33,168 nt of DNA from Marinilabiliales bacterium (GTDB taxonomy: Bacteria; Bacteroidota; Bacteroidia; Bacteroidales; F082): positions 1-33,168 of the forward strand of contig PKTA01000080.1 of NCBI GenBank assembly GCA_002869365.1, written 5' to 3'. This document shows, one piece after another, positions 1 to 8,439 of this stretch. The position numbers and the translations under genes were made by a program. How positions within the stretch are numbered: position 1 is the first letter of the stretch; every line of letters starts with the position of its first letter. The notes under the pieces were generated by a model. That model had not been told where the DNA came from. It saw only the letters and a program-made list of their open reading frames with translations, and searched no databases.

Positions 1-552
1 ACTCATTCCCACAGGGGTGCAATTAACAATAAGGTTAAAATTATCACAAACTTCTTTGTTTATCCAGTTATACCCGATATGAGCCACTTTGGATGGGTCA
101 CGTGTAACAAAATAATAGAAAACTCCTAATTTTCTAAAAACATAAGATACAGTGTGTGCAACTCCTCCTGTTCCAAGTATTAATGCCCTTATTCCGTTAT
201 TATCTTTTATAAATTTCTTGATAGTATTCTCAAATGCATCAACATCGGTATTATATCCTCTAACGAGCCTGCCATTCTTCGAGGAAAAACTCAGCAAATT
301 TAACGAACCACTATATTTAACATCTGCACTGCATTCATCTACTAAAAATGATAGAGCACGCTTGTAAGGTATGGTAACATTTAATCCTTTTAAGTTAGGT
401 GTATTCTTGATTAAAGATTCGATTTCATCAATATTATTAAGATCATACAGGTGATATTCAGCATCTATTCCATGTTTTTTAAATCTATTATTAAAAAACT
501 CAGGAGATTTTGAGTGCTTAATATTCTTCCCTAGTAATCCGTAAATATCCAT
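1..552 (-). CDS. aroE: Shikimate dehydrogenase, C-terminus cut by window edge
   Basis: This enzyme reduces 3-dehydroshikimate to shikimate with NADPH in the cytoplasmic shikimate pathway for aromatic amino acids. Translating the minus strand from the ATG at 552 gives about 184 residues before the window ends. The substrate-binding motif HSKSP lies near residue 13, LNVTIPYK carries the catalytic lysine, NTDVDAF carries the catalytic aspartate, and GTGGVAHTV is the nucleotide-binding glycine loop. The stretch NCTPVGMS at the edge is also typical of AroE. Roughly the last quarter of the protein lies outside the window. The start codon is 2 bases past the stop of the upstream DUF368 gene, so the two are almost certainly cotranscribed. 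The family call is firm; whether the gene is intact beyond the edge cannot be seen. Confidence 0.95.
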   Translation of the reverse strand, partial: MDIYGLLGKNIKHSKSPEFFNNRFKKHGIDAEYHLYDLNNIDEIESLIKNTPNLKGLNVTIPYKRALSFLVDECSADVKYSGSLNLLSFSSKNGRLVRGYNTDVDAFENTIKKFIKDNNGIRALILGTGGVAHTVSYVFRKLGVFYYFVTRDPSKVAHIGYNWINKEVCDNFNLIVNCTPVGMS

Positions 553-554
553 TT

Positions 555-1481
555 TTAATCATTTTGACTCTTAGTGGCGGCTAGTTCTATTGCAGTTATG
601 GAAATTATACCGATCAACATAAATACTATTGCAAGCACAACTTCTGTATTCAGGCTGTCGGGCATTACGCTAATATATTTTGCTATTACATAATCTCCGT
701 CTTTTACAATATTATTGCCTAAACTATCCGTCAAAAGTACAGAATTTTTCCAGGGCCACAAAACGTTTAAGGAGCCTAAGATAAATCCTGTTAATAATGC
801 AATTGTTTGATTCTTATATCTTTTAAAAACCCATGATAAAATATGTGAAAAAGCGATAAGCCCCCCAACTGCGCCTATTAATACTGGTAATAAAATGCCC
901 AGGTCTTTATTGTTAACTGCCTGTATGGCTACAAGTTGATAATTACCCATTAGAATTAAAACAAATGATCCTGAAAGTCCCGGTAGTATCATACTACAAA
1001 CTGCCACAACACCACATATAATAAGGTAAAAGAAATTAGAATTTTCAGCAGCAGGGTTAATCAATGATAATACTACTGCAATTGCAGTTCCTACAATGAA
1101 AATAATAACAACACTTGAATTAACCTTCTCGATGGTTTTTCCAACAAAATACACCGAAGCTAATACCAAACCAAAGAAATATGACCAGATATAAACTGGG
1201 TAATCATTAAACAGAAAATCGAATAATCTGGCAAGTAGAATAATTGATAGAATAACGCCACTAAACAAACTAACTAAAAATGCCAAATCTGTTTTCTCTG
1301 CAAATTCCCTGAATTTACCTGAAAGAAGCATTCTTACAGCACCCAGGTTAAACGATTTAATGGAATTAATAAGACGCTCGAATATGCCTGTAATAAGGGC
1401 TATAGTTCCTCCTGAAACGCCAGGAATAATATTTGCAACTCCAACAGCAATTCCTTTTAAAAGGTAAATCAAATAATTCAT
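555..1481 (-). CDS. DUF368 membrane protein, PopT-like undecaprenyl-phosphate translocase family
   Basis: This 308-residue polytopic inner-membrane protein belongs to the DUF368 family. Members named PopT have been reported to return undecaprenyl phosphate, the lipid carrier of cell-wall precursors, across the membrane. The protein shows two related half-motifs: NIIPGVSGGT near residue 20 and MILPGLSGS near residue 160. This fits an inverted-repeat transporter fold, and most of the remainder is hydrophobic helices. The ATG at 1481 places the first re-entrant segment close to the N-terminus, as is usual. It lies 5 bases after the TPR gene and 2 bases before aroE in one operon. Family membership is visible in the sequence; the translocase role is knowledge of the family, not shown here. 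Confidence 0.88.
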   Translation of the reverse strand: MNYLIYLLKGIAVGVANIIPGVSGGTIALITGIFERLINSIKSFNLGAVRMLLSGKFREFAEKTDLAFLVSLFSGVILSIILLARLFDFLFNDYPVYIWSYFFGLVLASVYFVGKTIEKVNSSVVIIFIVGTAIAVVLSLINPAAENSNFFYLIICGVVAVCSMILPGLSGSFVLILMGNYQLVAIQAVNNKDLGILLPVLIGAVGGLIAFSHILSWVFKRYKNQTIALLTGFILGSLNVLWPWKNSVLLTDSLGNNIVKDGDYVIAKYISVMPDSLNTEVVLAIVFMLIGIISITAIELAATKSQND

Positions 1482-1486
1482 GAAAC

Positions 1487-2893
1487 TTATGAGTTTTTAT
1501 AAGTATAAACAAGATCTGTAAATCTGGATTCTGAAATCAGCTCCGGTAAATAATCCAATAATTCGATATGTAAATCAAAATCCATTTTCATGGCCTTTTC
1601 AATATAATAATATGCTTGCTGGACTTTACCGTTCTTGTATAAATATGCAGCCAGTCGATACCATAAACTAGCTGATTCATCATTAGATTCCAGTGCTTTT
1701 TCAATAACTTCAATAGGTTTTTCGAAGTTGTTTTCCGAAGTATAGCAAACTGATAAATTTATCCAGGCATCTATATAATTTTCATCCTGATCAATAATAT
1801 TTTCAAATAGAACTATAGCCTCCTCCAGGTTGTTATTTCTCATATAAACAATTGCCAGATCGTATGCAAGATCAACATTATGTGGATTTATTTCTACTGC
1901 CCTCTTATAAAAGTTAATTGCTTTTATGTCGTCGGCTTCTGCAACTGCCACGCGAGCCAAACCAACCCAGGCTTCTGCAGAGTTGGAATCGATATTTAAG
2001 GCTATATTATAATGAATAAGAGCATTTTGCATATCCTCCAAGTTTTCGTAAGACTCACCGATATAGGTATGTGTTAATGCATCTTCTTCTTCGTAATTGA
2101 AAGTTTCTTTATAGTATTTAACTGCCTTTTTATAATGTTTTAATCCACTATAAGAGTTCCCGATATTAAAATATGCTGAGGCAAAAGCCTCATCAATAGC
2201 AATTACAAACTCATAGGATTCGATGGCTTTTTCGTACAATTCCATCGAATTATAGAATACACCCAGATTAAACCATGCTAATTTTGAGTATGGATTTTTA
2301 TCAACATAATGATTAAAATATTCAATTGCATCTTCTTCTTTACTCGTAATTTCATAAAAGAACGAGAGTTCATGAAGTAAATGTTCGGTCTCCGGGTTTT
2401 CGTCGATGGCAATTTTTAAATATTTTATGGCATTTAAATAATCGCCTTTATTTTCATATTCGAAGGCAATACTCGACAAAAGGTCTTCTTTATTTTCGGT
2501 AAACTCAAGTGCCTTTTTATATTCTTCAATGGCCATTTCATGTTTATTCATCAAACTGTAGATTTCAGCTTTACAAACATAAACATCGGCATTAGCCATT
2601 TCAATAAGTTCAATATTATTTAATAATTCAAGGGCTTCGTAATATTCTCTTTTACCGCCCAAATAACGGGCATAGCGCACTGAGAAGCCGGTAGCTGACG
2701 GATGCTGCTCCATAGCAATATTAATGGCAATACCTGCCTCATCAATTTTATTACCATCTAGATAAAAATCAATTATGGTTTCAAAATCATCAACATCAAA
2801 AAAGGGAAGAAAGCCCGACATATAAGCTTCCTGGAACCTGTTAACAAGTTCCCTGCCCTCTTCATCACCTATCCAATCTAAATTCAAATCCAT
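1487..2893 (-). CDS. Tetratricopeptide repeat (TPR) protein
   Basis: The protein has 468 residues and is almost entirely TPR helices: about eleven to twelve 34-residue units run from near residue 35 to the C-terminus. Many carry the W/Y-LG-Y-A-F-P pattern, for example AWFNLGVFY and AYFNIGNSY. No signal peptide or membrane segment is visible, so it is probably a cytoplasmic scaffold or chaperone-like protein; the partner is unknown. A TTG lies 6 bases further upstream at 2899, but the ATG at 2893 is preferred: a perfect -7 element at 2911-2918 would start transcription near 2904, too close for the TTG to be used. The gene heads the operon with DUF368 and aroE. Similar TPR genes are common in Bacteroidota, and no specific function can be assigned. 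Confidence 0.85.
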   Translation of the reverse strand: MDLNLDWIGDEEGRELVNRFQEAYMSGFLPFFDVDDFETIIDFYLDGNKIDEAGIAINIAMEQHPSATGFSVRYARYLGGKREYYEALELLNNIELIEMANADVYVCKAEIYSLMNKHEMAIEEYKKALEFTENKEDLLSSIAFEYENKGDYLNAIKYLKIAIDENPETEHLLHELSFFYEITSKEEDAIEYFNHYVDKNPYSKLAWFNLGVFYNSMELYEKAIESYEFVIAIDEAFASAYFNIGNSYSGLKHYKKAVKYYKETFNYEEEDALTHTYIGESYENLEDMQNALIHYNIALNIDSNSAEAWVGLARVAVAEADDIKAINFYKRAVEINPHNVDLAYDLAIVYMRNNNLEEAIVLFENIIDQDENYIDAWINLSVCYTSENNFEKPIEVIEKALESNDESASLWYRLAAYLYKNGKVQQAYYYIEKAMKMDFDLHIELLDYLPELISESRFTDLVYTYKNS

Positions 2894-2910
2894 TTGCAAA
2901 AAATTGGCTG

Positions 2911-2918
2911 CAAAAGTA
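2911..2918 (-). promoter_or_regulatory. -7 promoter element of the TPR-DUF368-aroE operon
   Basis: Read on the minus strand this is TACTTTTG, an exact match to the Bacteroidota -7 consensus TAnnTTTG, followed by CA as in strong promoters of the phylum. No good -33 TTTG is seen at the expected distance. The predicted start of transcription leaves only about 11 bases before the ATG at 2893. Confidence 0.6.
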
Positions 2919-3074
2919 ACAATACTTTACAACGCCTAATGTAATATCAATAATAAAGTTTCATAAATATTTAAAGCATAATTTATTAACCGATAATTAA
3001 TAAAATTGTTAATAATCTGCATTTTATGTTTAGAAGATTGATTTTATTTTTTTAATTTCGAACTTTATAATACA

Positions 3075-3308
3075 ATGTGTATGAGAAAACGTGGGAAAAC
3101 TCAATTTAAAACCATTAGTTTTAAACTCTCGAAGCGACAAATGAAGTCGCTAAAAAATTATTGCAGAGCACGCAAAACAACTCCTATAAAATTGATAAAG
3201 AAGAATATAAGAAACTATATTGAACTTTATGCCGATAGTGTTCCCGAAAAATATTATGTAACTCATAAGCAATTAGAGATGTTTGCTGCCGAGGAAAAAA
3301 CAAATTAA
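3075..3308 (+). CDS. Small basic protein, ribbon-helix-helix-like
   Basis: This short, very basic protein has 77 residues, or 75 if the second ATG at 3081 is used. The order is a basic N-terminus, a putative beta strand (FKTISFKLS), then two helices (residues 20-33 and 36-50) with KTTPIKLIKK between them. This resembles a ribbon-helix-helix DNA-binding fold, which is an inference from pattern, not a family match I can confirm. It is divergent from the TPR operon and convergent with the HmuY lipoprotein gene; its stop abuts that gene's stop. A weak -7 candidate (TAATTTCG, 3053-3060) lies just upstream. It is probably a transcriptional regulator, but no target is evident. Confidence 0.65.
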   Translation: MCMRKRGKTQFKTISFKLSKRQMKSLKNYCRARKTTPIKLIKKNIRNYIELYADSVPEKYYVTHKQLEMFAAEEKTN

Positions 3309-4316
3309 TTATAATCGTGCATACTCAAAACTAGGGTAGCCTTTTACGCCAACTTTATTGTAAAAGCCGATAAAACGTAGTTTATAATAAAACGAATTAT
3401 TATCCCTGATTATATAGTTCCATTCTGTTCGGGCAACGTATTGATAATTACCAGTTTCAACATCACCCTCTATACGCTTCCAATCATATCCAATAACATC
3501 ATATTTTTTTGAAAATTCTAATCCCAAAGTATCTGATAAAACTATATCTTCAAAATTCATAGTGGAGTCAATAGCTATTTTAGTGCCTTTACTTTGAAGC
3601 ACTCCGTTTACAATATATGGATATGCCTGTCCTTCATTGGTATAAAGGAGTGTTGTATATTGTGTAAACAACAAATCCCATGTATTTTTCATTGGTTCTG
3701 TTTGTATCTTCTCCCCACCATTTGACAGTGAATATTGAACATATTCATAATCAGGATCTTTAGATACATAAACCTCATGGAGATCAGAATTGTCCATATT
3801 ACAAAAAGAAAAGAAAAAAGTATTGTTTTCAAATTTTGTAAATTTTACTTTTTTGAGTCCCAAGGCTATACCCAATGGGCTTAAACCTCTGTCTAAAACC
3901 CATACCCTATCGCTATAAGTTGTATCACTACCATCTATATTGATCCAATTATTAATTGCCAATGAGTCGACATCACCATCCGATTTATCGAAATGCCATT
4001 CCAGTCCAACTGTATCGTTTACCTGCTCAAAAGTTTTAAAATCAGTTTCGGCTATTAGTGCAAAGTTTGCAGTGTTTAACCTTATAACCGTGGAAGTATC
4101 GACACATTCAAAATTAATGTCGAAAATTTCTCTCTCATTGGATGACACAACATTACTGTCATTTAAATTATAATATAATTGATAATTATAATACTGGGTC
4201 ATGGCAATAGTATCTACTATTACATCACCCGGATCATGCTTAGGAACCATTTCATCATCTTTAAAACAAGAAGTTAAAAGCGTGATTATAACCACTGTAT
4301 ATATTAATTGTTTCAT
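3309..4316 (-). CDS. HmuY-family heme-binding lipoprotein
   Basis: The protein has 335 residues with a lipoprotein signal: a short hydrophobic stretch ending in the lipobox LLTSC, with the lipidated cysteine at residue 17. The C-terminal half carries the HmuY hallmark WDLLFTQYTTLLY followed by the YPYIVNGVL strand. In Porphyromonas gingivalis HmuY is an outer-membrane hemophore that passes heme to the TonB receptor HmuR. The start codon overlaps the receptor stop as ATGA (4313-4316), so translation is probably coupled. It is the last gene of the heme operon; no hmuSTUV genes follow, since the next gene is on the other strand. The axial heme ligands cannot be assigned by eye. The family call is good, and binding of heme rather than another tetrapyrrole is inferred. 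Confidence 0.85.
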   Translation of the reverse strand: MKQLIYTVVIITLLTSCFKDDEMVPKHDPGDVIVDTIAMTQYYNYQLYYNLNDSNVVSSNEREIFDINFECVDTSTVIRLNTANFALIAETDFKTFEQVNDTVGLEWHFDKSDGDVDSLAINNWINIDGSDTTYSDRVWVLDRGLSPLGIALGLKKVKFTKFENNTFFFSFCNMDNSDLHEVYVSKDPDYEYVQYSLSNGGEKIQTEPMKNTWDLLFTQYTTLLYTNEGQAYPYIVNGVLQSKGTKIAIDSTMNFEDIVLSDTLGLEFSKKYDVIGYDWKRIEGDVETGNYQYVARTEWNYIIRDNNSFYYKLRFIGFYNKVGVKGYPSFEYARL

Positions 4317-6538
4317 TTATTAAACTTTAGTTGAAGCCGTACAAAAAATGTTCTTCCCCAGTTAACAGGAACGGAAGTTCCACCTCCTGTATGTATTCCT
4401 CCACCCTGACTGCCGGCAACTGCAATATTAGTGTTGTCAAATAAATTTTTTCCTCCAACTTGAAGGTTTATTCTCCTTTTCCAGAACCATTTACTTATAT
4501 TAATATCCAGTGTATTATATGGTTCCATAAAACGAATTTCAGTCTCCTCGTTTACTCCTGTAAAATAAAGTTGTGGATACTTTCCGTTATATTTATAATA
4601 TGCTGAAAAATTCATATCCCATTTTTTATACCAATAGTTTAAAGAAGTATTAAAGTCGTTATAGTATTCAAAGCCGCTGGGCGATGACCCCTCATTTTCA
4701 ATACTTTGCCCTGTGAAAGTTAATCCAAATTTCACTTTTAAGAACGGATAAACATTATTATTGAAGTTGAATTCTACACCACGACTAATAAATTTGTTTA
4801 CATTAACATAAGTATAAAGATTATCGTTTCCCACCAATGGTATTAATTGAATATTATCTTTTATATTATTATTGAAAAGGTTCATTTCCAACCCCCATTC
4901 ATAAGTTCTGCCCTGCATACTGTTAAACTGAATCATCACATTAGTATTTACTGATGTTTCTGCTTTTAAGTCAGGATTACCATGAATATCATGATTAATA
5001 TCCACAAATTCAAGATATAGTTCTTTTAGTGAAGGAGCTCTGAATCCACTTGCTAACGATCCTCTAATAATAAGGCGTTCGGTAGCATCATACTTTACAT
5101 TAAGTGAATACACTAGAGGAGCATTAAATTTGGTATTATAAATAAACCTTAATCCTGGTTGTATATTTATTGATCTTATGGGATAATAATTAAAGCTCAA
5201 AAAGGCAGCATAATCACCAATTCTTTGCTCGTTATCCTTTATACGTTTACCATATGCCATCTCCTGATTCAAGTCAACTCCTACAAGGAATCTAAAAATG
5301 CTATTTTCATCTCCAAAACTGTAATCGGATCGTAACATCAAATTGTCAAAACGGGTAGTATCCTGCTGATCAGGAACTAAATATTTTTTTAATATAGTTA
5401 AATCGTTGAGGTAAGTATTTTTAATTTTATCATATTTTGAATATGATGCTGTTGTATTTACTCTCGATTTTTTAGAAAACTCATAATTTATATCCGTTCT
5501 TAAAACAAGACGGTTAGTATAAAAATATTTATCGAAAGCTGTTTCATAATAACTAGGCAGCAAATCACCTTTATCTCTTAACTCTTGAGTAAAATAACTT
5601 GCACCTAATTTTATATATGCATTTTCATACTTGCGTTTATAATCGCCATCAAAATTCCATTGTTCTTTGGGTTTCCATTGCAGCGATCTTCCGGCGGCAC
5701 TCTTTCCGTATCCATCAAAAAAGTTCCTTCCGGCATTTATACTAAAAGAATTTTTTTTAATTCTGGAGGAAAATCCGGCATTTAAATTATACGAACCCAC
5801 CGACTCATAATATGCGTCGAGATTGGAAGAAAAAACCAATCTATCAGGTTCCTTAGTAATAATATTAATTACTCCGGCTAGGGCATTACTACCGTAGACT
5901 ACCGACATTGGACCATTGATAACTTCAACATGATCAACATTTTGAAGATTTATCTGATCCAGATCAATATTGCCTCCTTCCCTTCCAATAACAGGAACAC
6001 CATCAATCAAAAGTTTTATGTGTTCACCTCCCAATCCCTGCATCCTAATTGAAGAACCCAGAGCATTATCATGTGTAGTTCTTATATTTAACTCCGTTGA
6101 CAACATTTCTTTGATGTTAACAGAGGCTTTTCTATTAATATCCTGAGAATTTAAAACCTTTACTTTGTAAATAGATTTATCCTGTCGGGAGGCGATATAT
6201 TGGCCAGTAACTACTACTTCATTAACATTATATGAAATAGATTTCAGATAGATATTTTTGGATTCACCAGGACTTATTGTATCTATAACATCCTCAAAAC
6301 CAATATATGTTACATGTATTTTTGATTCTTCTTTTATGCTGAATGAAACCTTTCCATCAATATCGGAAACATATCCTGATACACTCTTTCCGTTCAAGGA
6401 AGTAACAAGCACATTGGCATATGCTATCGGGTCATTGTTAATTTTATCTAAGAATTGTAAGCGGCATTCCTGTGCTCCTGCCATAGCCGACAGGAACAAC
6501 AGAAATACTGCTAACAATAATCTTGGCGTTTTATACAT
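4313..6538 (-). CDS. TonB-dependent heme receptor, HmuR-like
   Basis: This 741-residue outer-membrane receptor would import heme using energy from TonB. The order is a signal peptide (residues 1-22, ending AGAQ), a carboxypeptidase-regulatory-like domain (about 25-105), a plug domain (about 120-232, with IDGVPVIGREGG and VYGSNALAGVINIITKE), and a 22-strand barrel to the C-terminus. Two heme-receptor boxes are visible: GFRAPSLKELY near residue 498 and GNPDL near residue 519, with two histidines (NHDIHG) between them. HmuR and related receptors use FRAP/YRAP and NPDL boxes with a nearby histidine for heme uptake. The gene begins one base after the T9SS HmuY-like gene and overlaps the HmuY lipoprotein gene by 4 bases, which supports a heme function. 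A different metal-porphyrin ligand is possible. Confidence 0.92.
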   Translation of the reverse strand: MYKTPRLLLAVFLLFLSAMAGAQECRLQFLDKINNDPIAYANVLVTSLNGKSVSGYVSDIDGKVSFSIKEESKIHVTYIGFEDVIDTISPGESKNIYLKSISYNVNEVVVTGQYIASRQDKSIYKVKVLNSQDINRKASVNIKEMLSTELNIRTTHDNALGSSIRMQGLGGEHIKLLIDGVPVIGREGGNIDLDQINLQNVDHVEVINGPMSVVYGSNALAGVINIITKEPDRLVFSSNLDAYYESVGSYNLNAGFSSRIKKNSFSINAGRNFFDGYGKSAAGRSLQWKPKEQWNFDGDYKRKYENAYIKLGASYFTQELRDKGDLLPSYYETAFDKYFYTNRLVLRTDINYEFSKKSRVNTTASYSKYDKIKNTYLNDLTILKKYLVPDQQDTTRFDNLMLRSDYSFGDENSIFRFLVGVDLNQEMAYGKRIKDNEQRIGDYAAFLSFNYYPIRSINIQPGLRFIYNTKFNAPLVYSLNVKYDATERLIIRGSLASGFRAPSLKELYLEFVDINHDIHGNPDLKAETSVNTNVMIQFNSMQGRTYEWGLEMNLFNNNIKDNIQLIPLVGNDNLYTYVNVNKFISRGVEFNFNNNVYPFLKVKFGLTFTGQSIENEGSSPSGFEYYNDFNTSLNYWYKKWDMNFSAYYKYNGKYPQLYFTGVNEETEIRFMEPYNTLDINISKWFWKRRINLQVGGKNLFDNTNIAVAGSQGGGIHTGGGTSVPVNWGRTFFVRLQLKFNK

Positions 6539-6539
6539 A

Positions 6540-7799
6540 CTAATTTATGATAAACTTGGCGCTTTCTTTTTTTACACCATTAGTTAATGTTATGAAATAC
6601 AGACCTTTGCCAAATGCGGACACATCAACACTTACTAATGAGGAGTTCATTACTGACTCAGTATAAACAAGTTTTCCTGTGATATCGAAAATTGCTAGTT
6701 CTGCATTTAAAGACTCTTCCATTCTAATATTAATACGATCAACTGTCGGATTTGGGAAAACAGTAATATTATCATTATCTGAAGAAATATCATTTATTGA
6801 GGTTGCACTTACCAACTCTTTATAGAAGGAAAATTTACCTGTTCCTGACCCTTGCCATTCAGTAAATACCAATTTATAAACATCTCCACTGTAGCCCATT
6901 ACAAAAAATACAGTTGAATCATCAACAGTCCACTGGAAACTTCCCATATCAAAATACTTCCAATCATATCCTATGGTGTTCTTTAATGAATCCATTGGTT
7001 TTGCTGTCCAGTCATTAAAATCCTGAGAAACTTCAGTAAATTTACTTGCTGCAGTATTAACATTACTTGTTGCACCAGTCACCAAATATTCAGCCGGATT
7101 GCCTTCGTTATCAAAGGTAATATCAATATACTTTGTAAAAAGAATATCCCAGTCTTCATTTGGTTCTCTATCAATTAACTCATTATTGGCCATTGAGTAA
7201 TAAGCAAAGTTTTTAGTAGTAAATGGTTTAATATCAAGTTCAACATTTTGTTCGTTATCACCATTTATGTCAGCAAATCTAAGGTGATAAATGTTATTAA
7301 TAGATACTTTATCTACTATCCACAATTTCTTATATCCAACGTTGGGTATATTAATAAGGTAAAGAGAATCACCTGTTAAGCCATGAGTAACCATATTATA
7401 TACTCCCCATCCATAATCAGGGTGACCTAATGCTGTACGGTTAAATGCACCATCTTCCCAGTATTCATTGCTATTTGATAAGGATTTCCAACTCATCATA
7501 CCTGTGGTATCAAAAGTAGCCCAACCACTGGTATCATTATTAGGATATGAAAATAACTGAACGCCATTTCCCTCATTAATAATTATACCTGCACTAAAAG
7601 CATTAGTATAAAAACCAAGTTCCCAACCTGATCTTTCAACACTAGCAACTTCACCTTCGGTCATGCTGTAAAAAACATCATTTGCATAACTAGGGCCCAT
7701 ATTTAGGCTGTCTTCTATTATTTCCCTATTCTGCGCTGAAGCTGAAAATGAAAATACTGATACTATTGCAATCAGAAAAAATGTAATTGTTTTATTCAT
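6540..7799 (-). CDS. HmuY-like protein with T9SS C-terminal sorting domain
   Basis: The protein has 419 residues with a Sec signal peptide (residues 1-22, ending SASAQ). The body contains two HmuY-like signatures: FAYYSMANNE in a strand-rich region and WDILFTKYIDITFDNEGN near residue 220. The last 75 residues form a type A T9SS sorting domain: VFPNPTVDRINI, then IFDITGKLVY, GLYFITL and the terminal KFIIN. It should therefore cross the outer membrane through T9SS and be released or anchored on the surface. It is first in the heme operon, with the receptor start one base after its stop. It shares the HmuY-type core with the lipoprotein at the other end of the operon but uses a different export route. 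A cell-surface or shed hemophore is the likely role; this is inference. Confidence 0.87.
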   Translation of the reverse strand: MNKTITFFLIAIVSVFSFSASAQNREIIEDSLNMGPSYANDVFYSMTEGEVASVERSGWELGFYTNAFSAGIIINEGNGVQLFSYPNNDTSGWATFDTTGMMSWKSLSNSNEYWEDGAFNRTALGHPDYGWGVYNMVTHGLTGDSLYLINIPNVGYKKLWIVDKVSINNIYHLRFADINGDNEQNVELDIKPFTTKNFAYYSMANNELIDREPNEDWDILFTKYIDITFDNEGNPAEYLVTGATSNVNTAASKFTEVSQDFNDWTAKPMDSLKNTIGYDWKYFDMGSFQWTVDDSTVFFVMGYSGDVYKLVFTEWQGSGTGKFSFYKELVSATSINDISSDNDNITVFPNPTVDRINIRMEESLNAELAIFDITGKLVYTESVMNSSLVSVDVSAFGKGLYFITLTNGVKKESAKFIIN

Positions 7800-7979
7800 C
7801 GTTTTAGTTTTAACATAAATAATTAATAATCTATATTGCTTGAATGTAAATTAAGCATACTTCTTGTATTTTGCTTCAAAGACAGCCTTATAACTATCTG
7901 AAACAACACAATTTAACAAAAAAAATCCCCGAAATAAATTCAGGCATCAATATGTTACTAATAATAAAATTTGTGAAAA

Positions 7980-8000
7980 TTTGTAATTTGTAATTTGTAA
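7980..8000. repeat. Three tandem copies of a 7-bp unit
   Basis: The heptamer TTTGTAA occurs three times in perfect tandem, followed by a T-run. It sits just past the 3' end of the doubtful minus-strand reading frame at 8004-8378. Short tandem heptamers of this kind can vary in copy number by slippage. Confidence 0.7.
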
Positions 8001-8003
8001 TTT

Positions 8004-8378
8004 TTAACAGATTACTATGGGTGGGCCTCTTAGTGATGTAGCAGAACGTGTTATTTCCAATAAACCCTGGGTGGGGGCGACTATAGGTAAATAGTCTACA
8101 AAAATCTGGCATTCCAGAGATTTGTTAAAATCACTGACGGCAGACACGAAAGTTATGAGTTCGTGAATTTGATTATTCGTTTTACCTTTTAAACTAAGGT
8201 ATTTTTCTTTATCGGATTTGTTGGGCTTTAAAATGGGTTGACCAGCATAGACATCAAGTTTCCATATCTTCTTCTGGTGAATGATGATAAGATCACCTAT
8301 AACCAGATAGAAAAAAGCCAACGTCATAAACGACATTAAACTCTTCTTGATATAATATGATATCGTTTTTGCTTTCAA
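8004..8378 (-). CDS. Doubtful small membrane protein with repeat-derived tail
   Basis: I do not recognise this frame of up to 124 residues. It would start at a TTG (8378); the first ATG in frame is at 8336. A single strong transmembrane segment (about residues 15-34, SFMTLAFFYLVIGDLIII) is followed by a basic, soluble stretch. From about residue 99 the frame runs into a GC-richer intergenic element (8018-8091) and the last 25 residues look like translated repeat, so the original stop may have been lost or the gene truncated. The rest of 7800-8439 holds no other gene I can support. It lies between recR and the heme operon on the same strand. It is either a real small membrane protein with an altered end or a relic. 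Confidence 0.35.
   Translation of the reverse strand: MKAKTISYYIKKSLMSFMTLAFFYLVIGDLIIIHQKKIWKLDVYAGQPILKPNKSDKEKYLSLKGKTNNQIHELITFVSAVSDFNKSLECQIFVDYLPIVAPTQGLLEITRSATSLRGPPIVIC
8018..8091. repeat. GC-rich intergenic element, probable dispersed repeat
   Basis: This block is clearly richer in G and C than the AT-rich flanks. It is bounded by GGGTGGGCC on one side and CCTGGGTGGGGGC on the other, with an ACCCTGGGT near-palindrome at the right end. Its composition and position next to a heptamer repeat suggest a dispersed element, but only one copy is present in the window, so the repeat nature is inference. Confidence 0.35.
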
Positions 8379-8439
8379 GTAATCTTTTTTTACTTCTATG
8401 CAAAAATATAAATCTAATCAAAACAAAACACGTTTTTTT

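Noticed and set aside
3309-7799. SusC/SusD-type glycan uptake locus
   Set aside because: The receptor is of heme type with FRAP and NPDL boxes, and the partners are HmuY-like; no SusD-like protein is present.
7894-8112. Open frame of 72 codons on the minus strand
   Set aside because: It covers the heptamer tandem repeat and the GC-rich element and has no recognisable domain.
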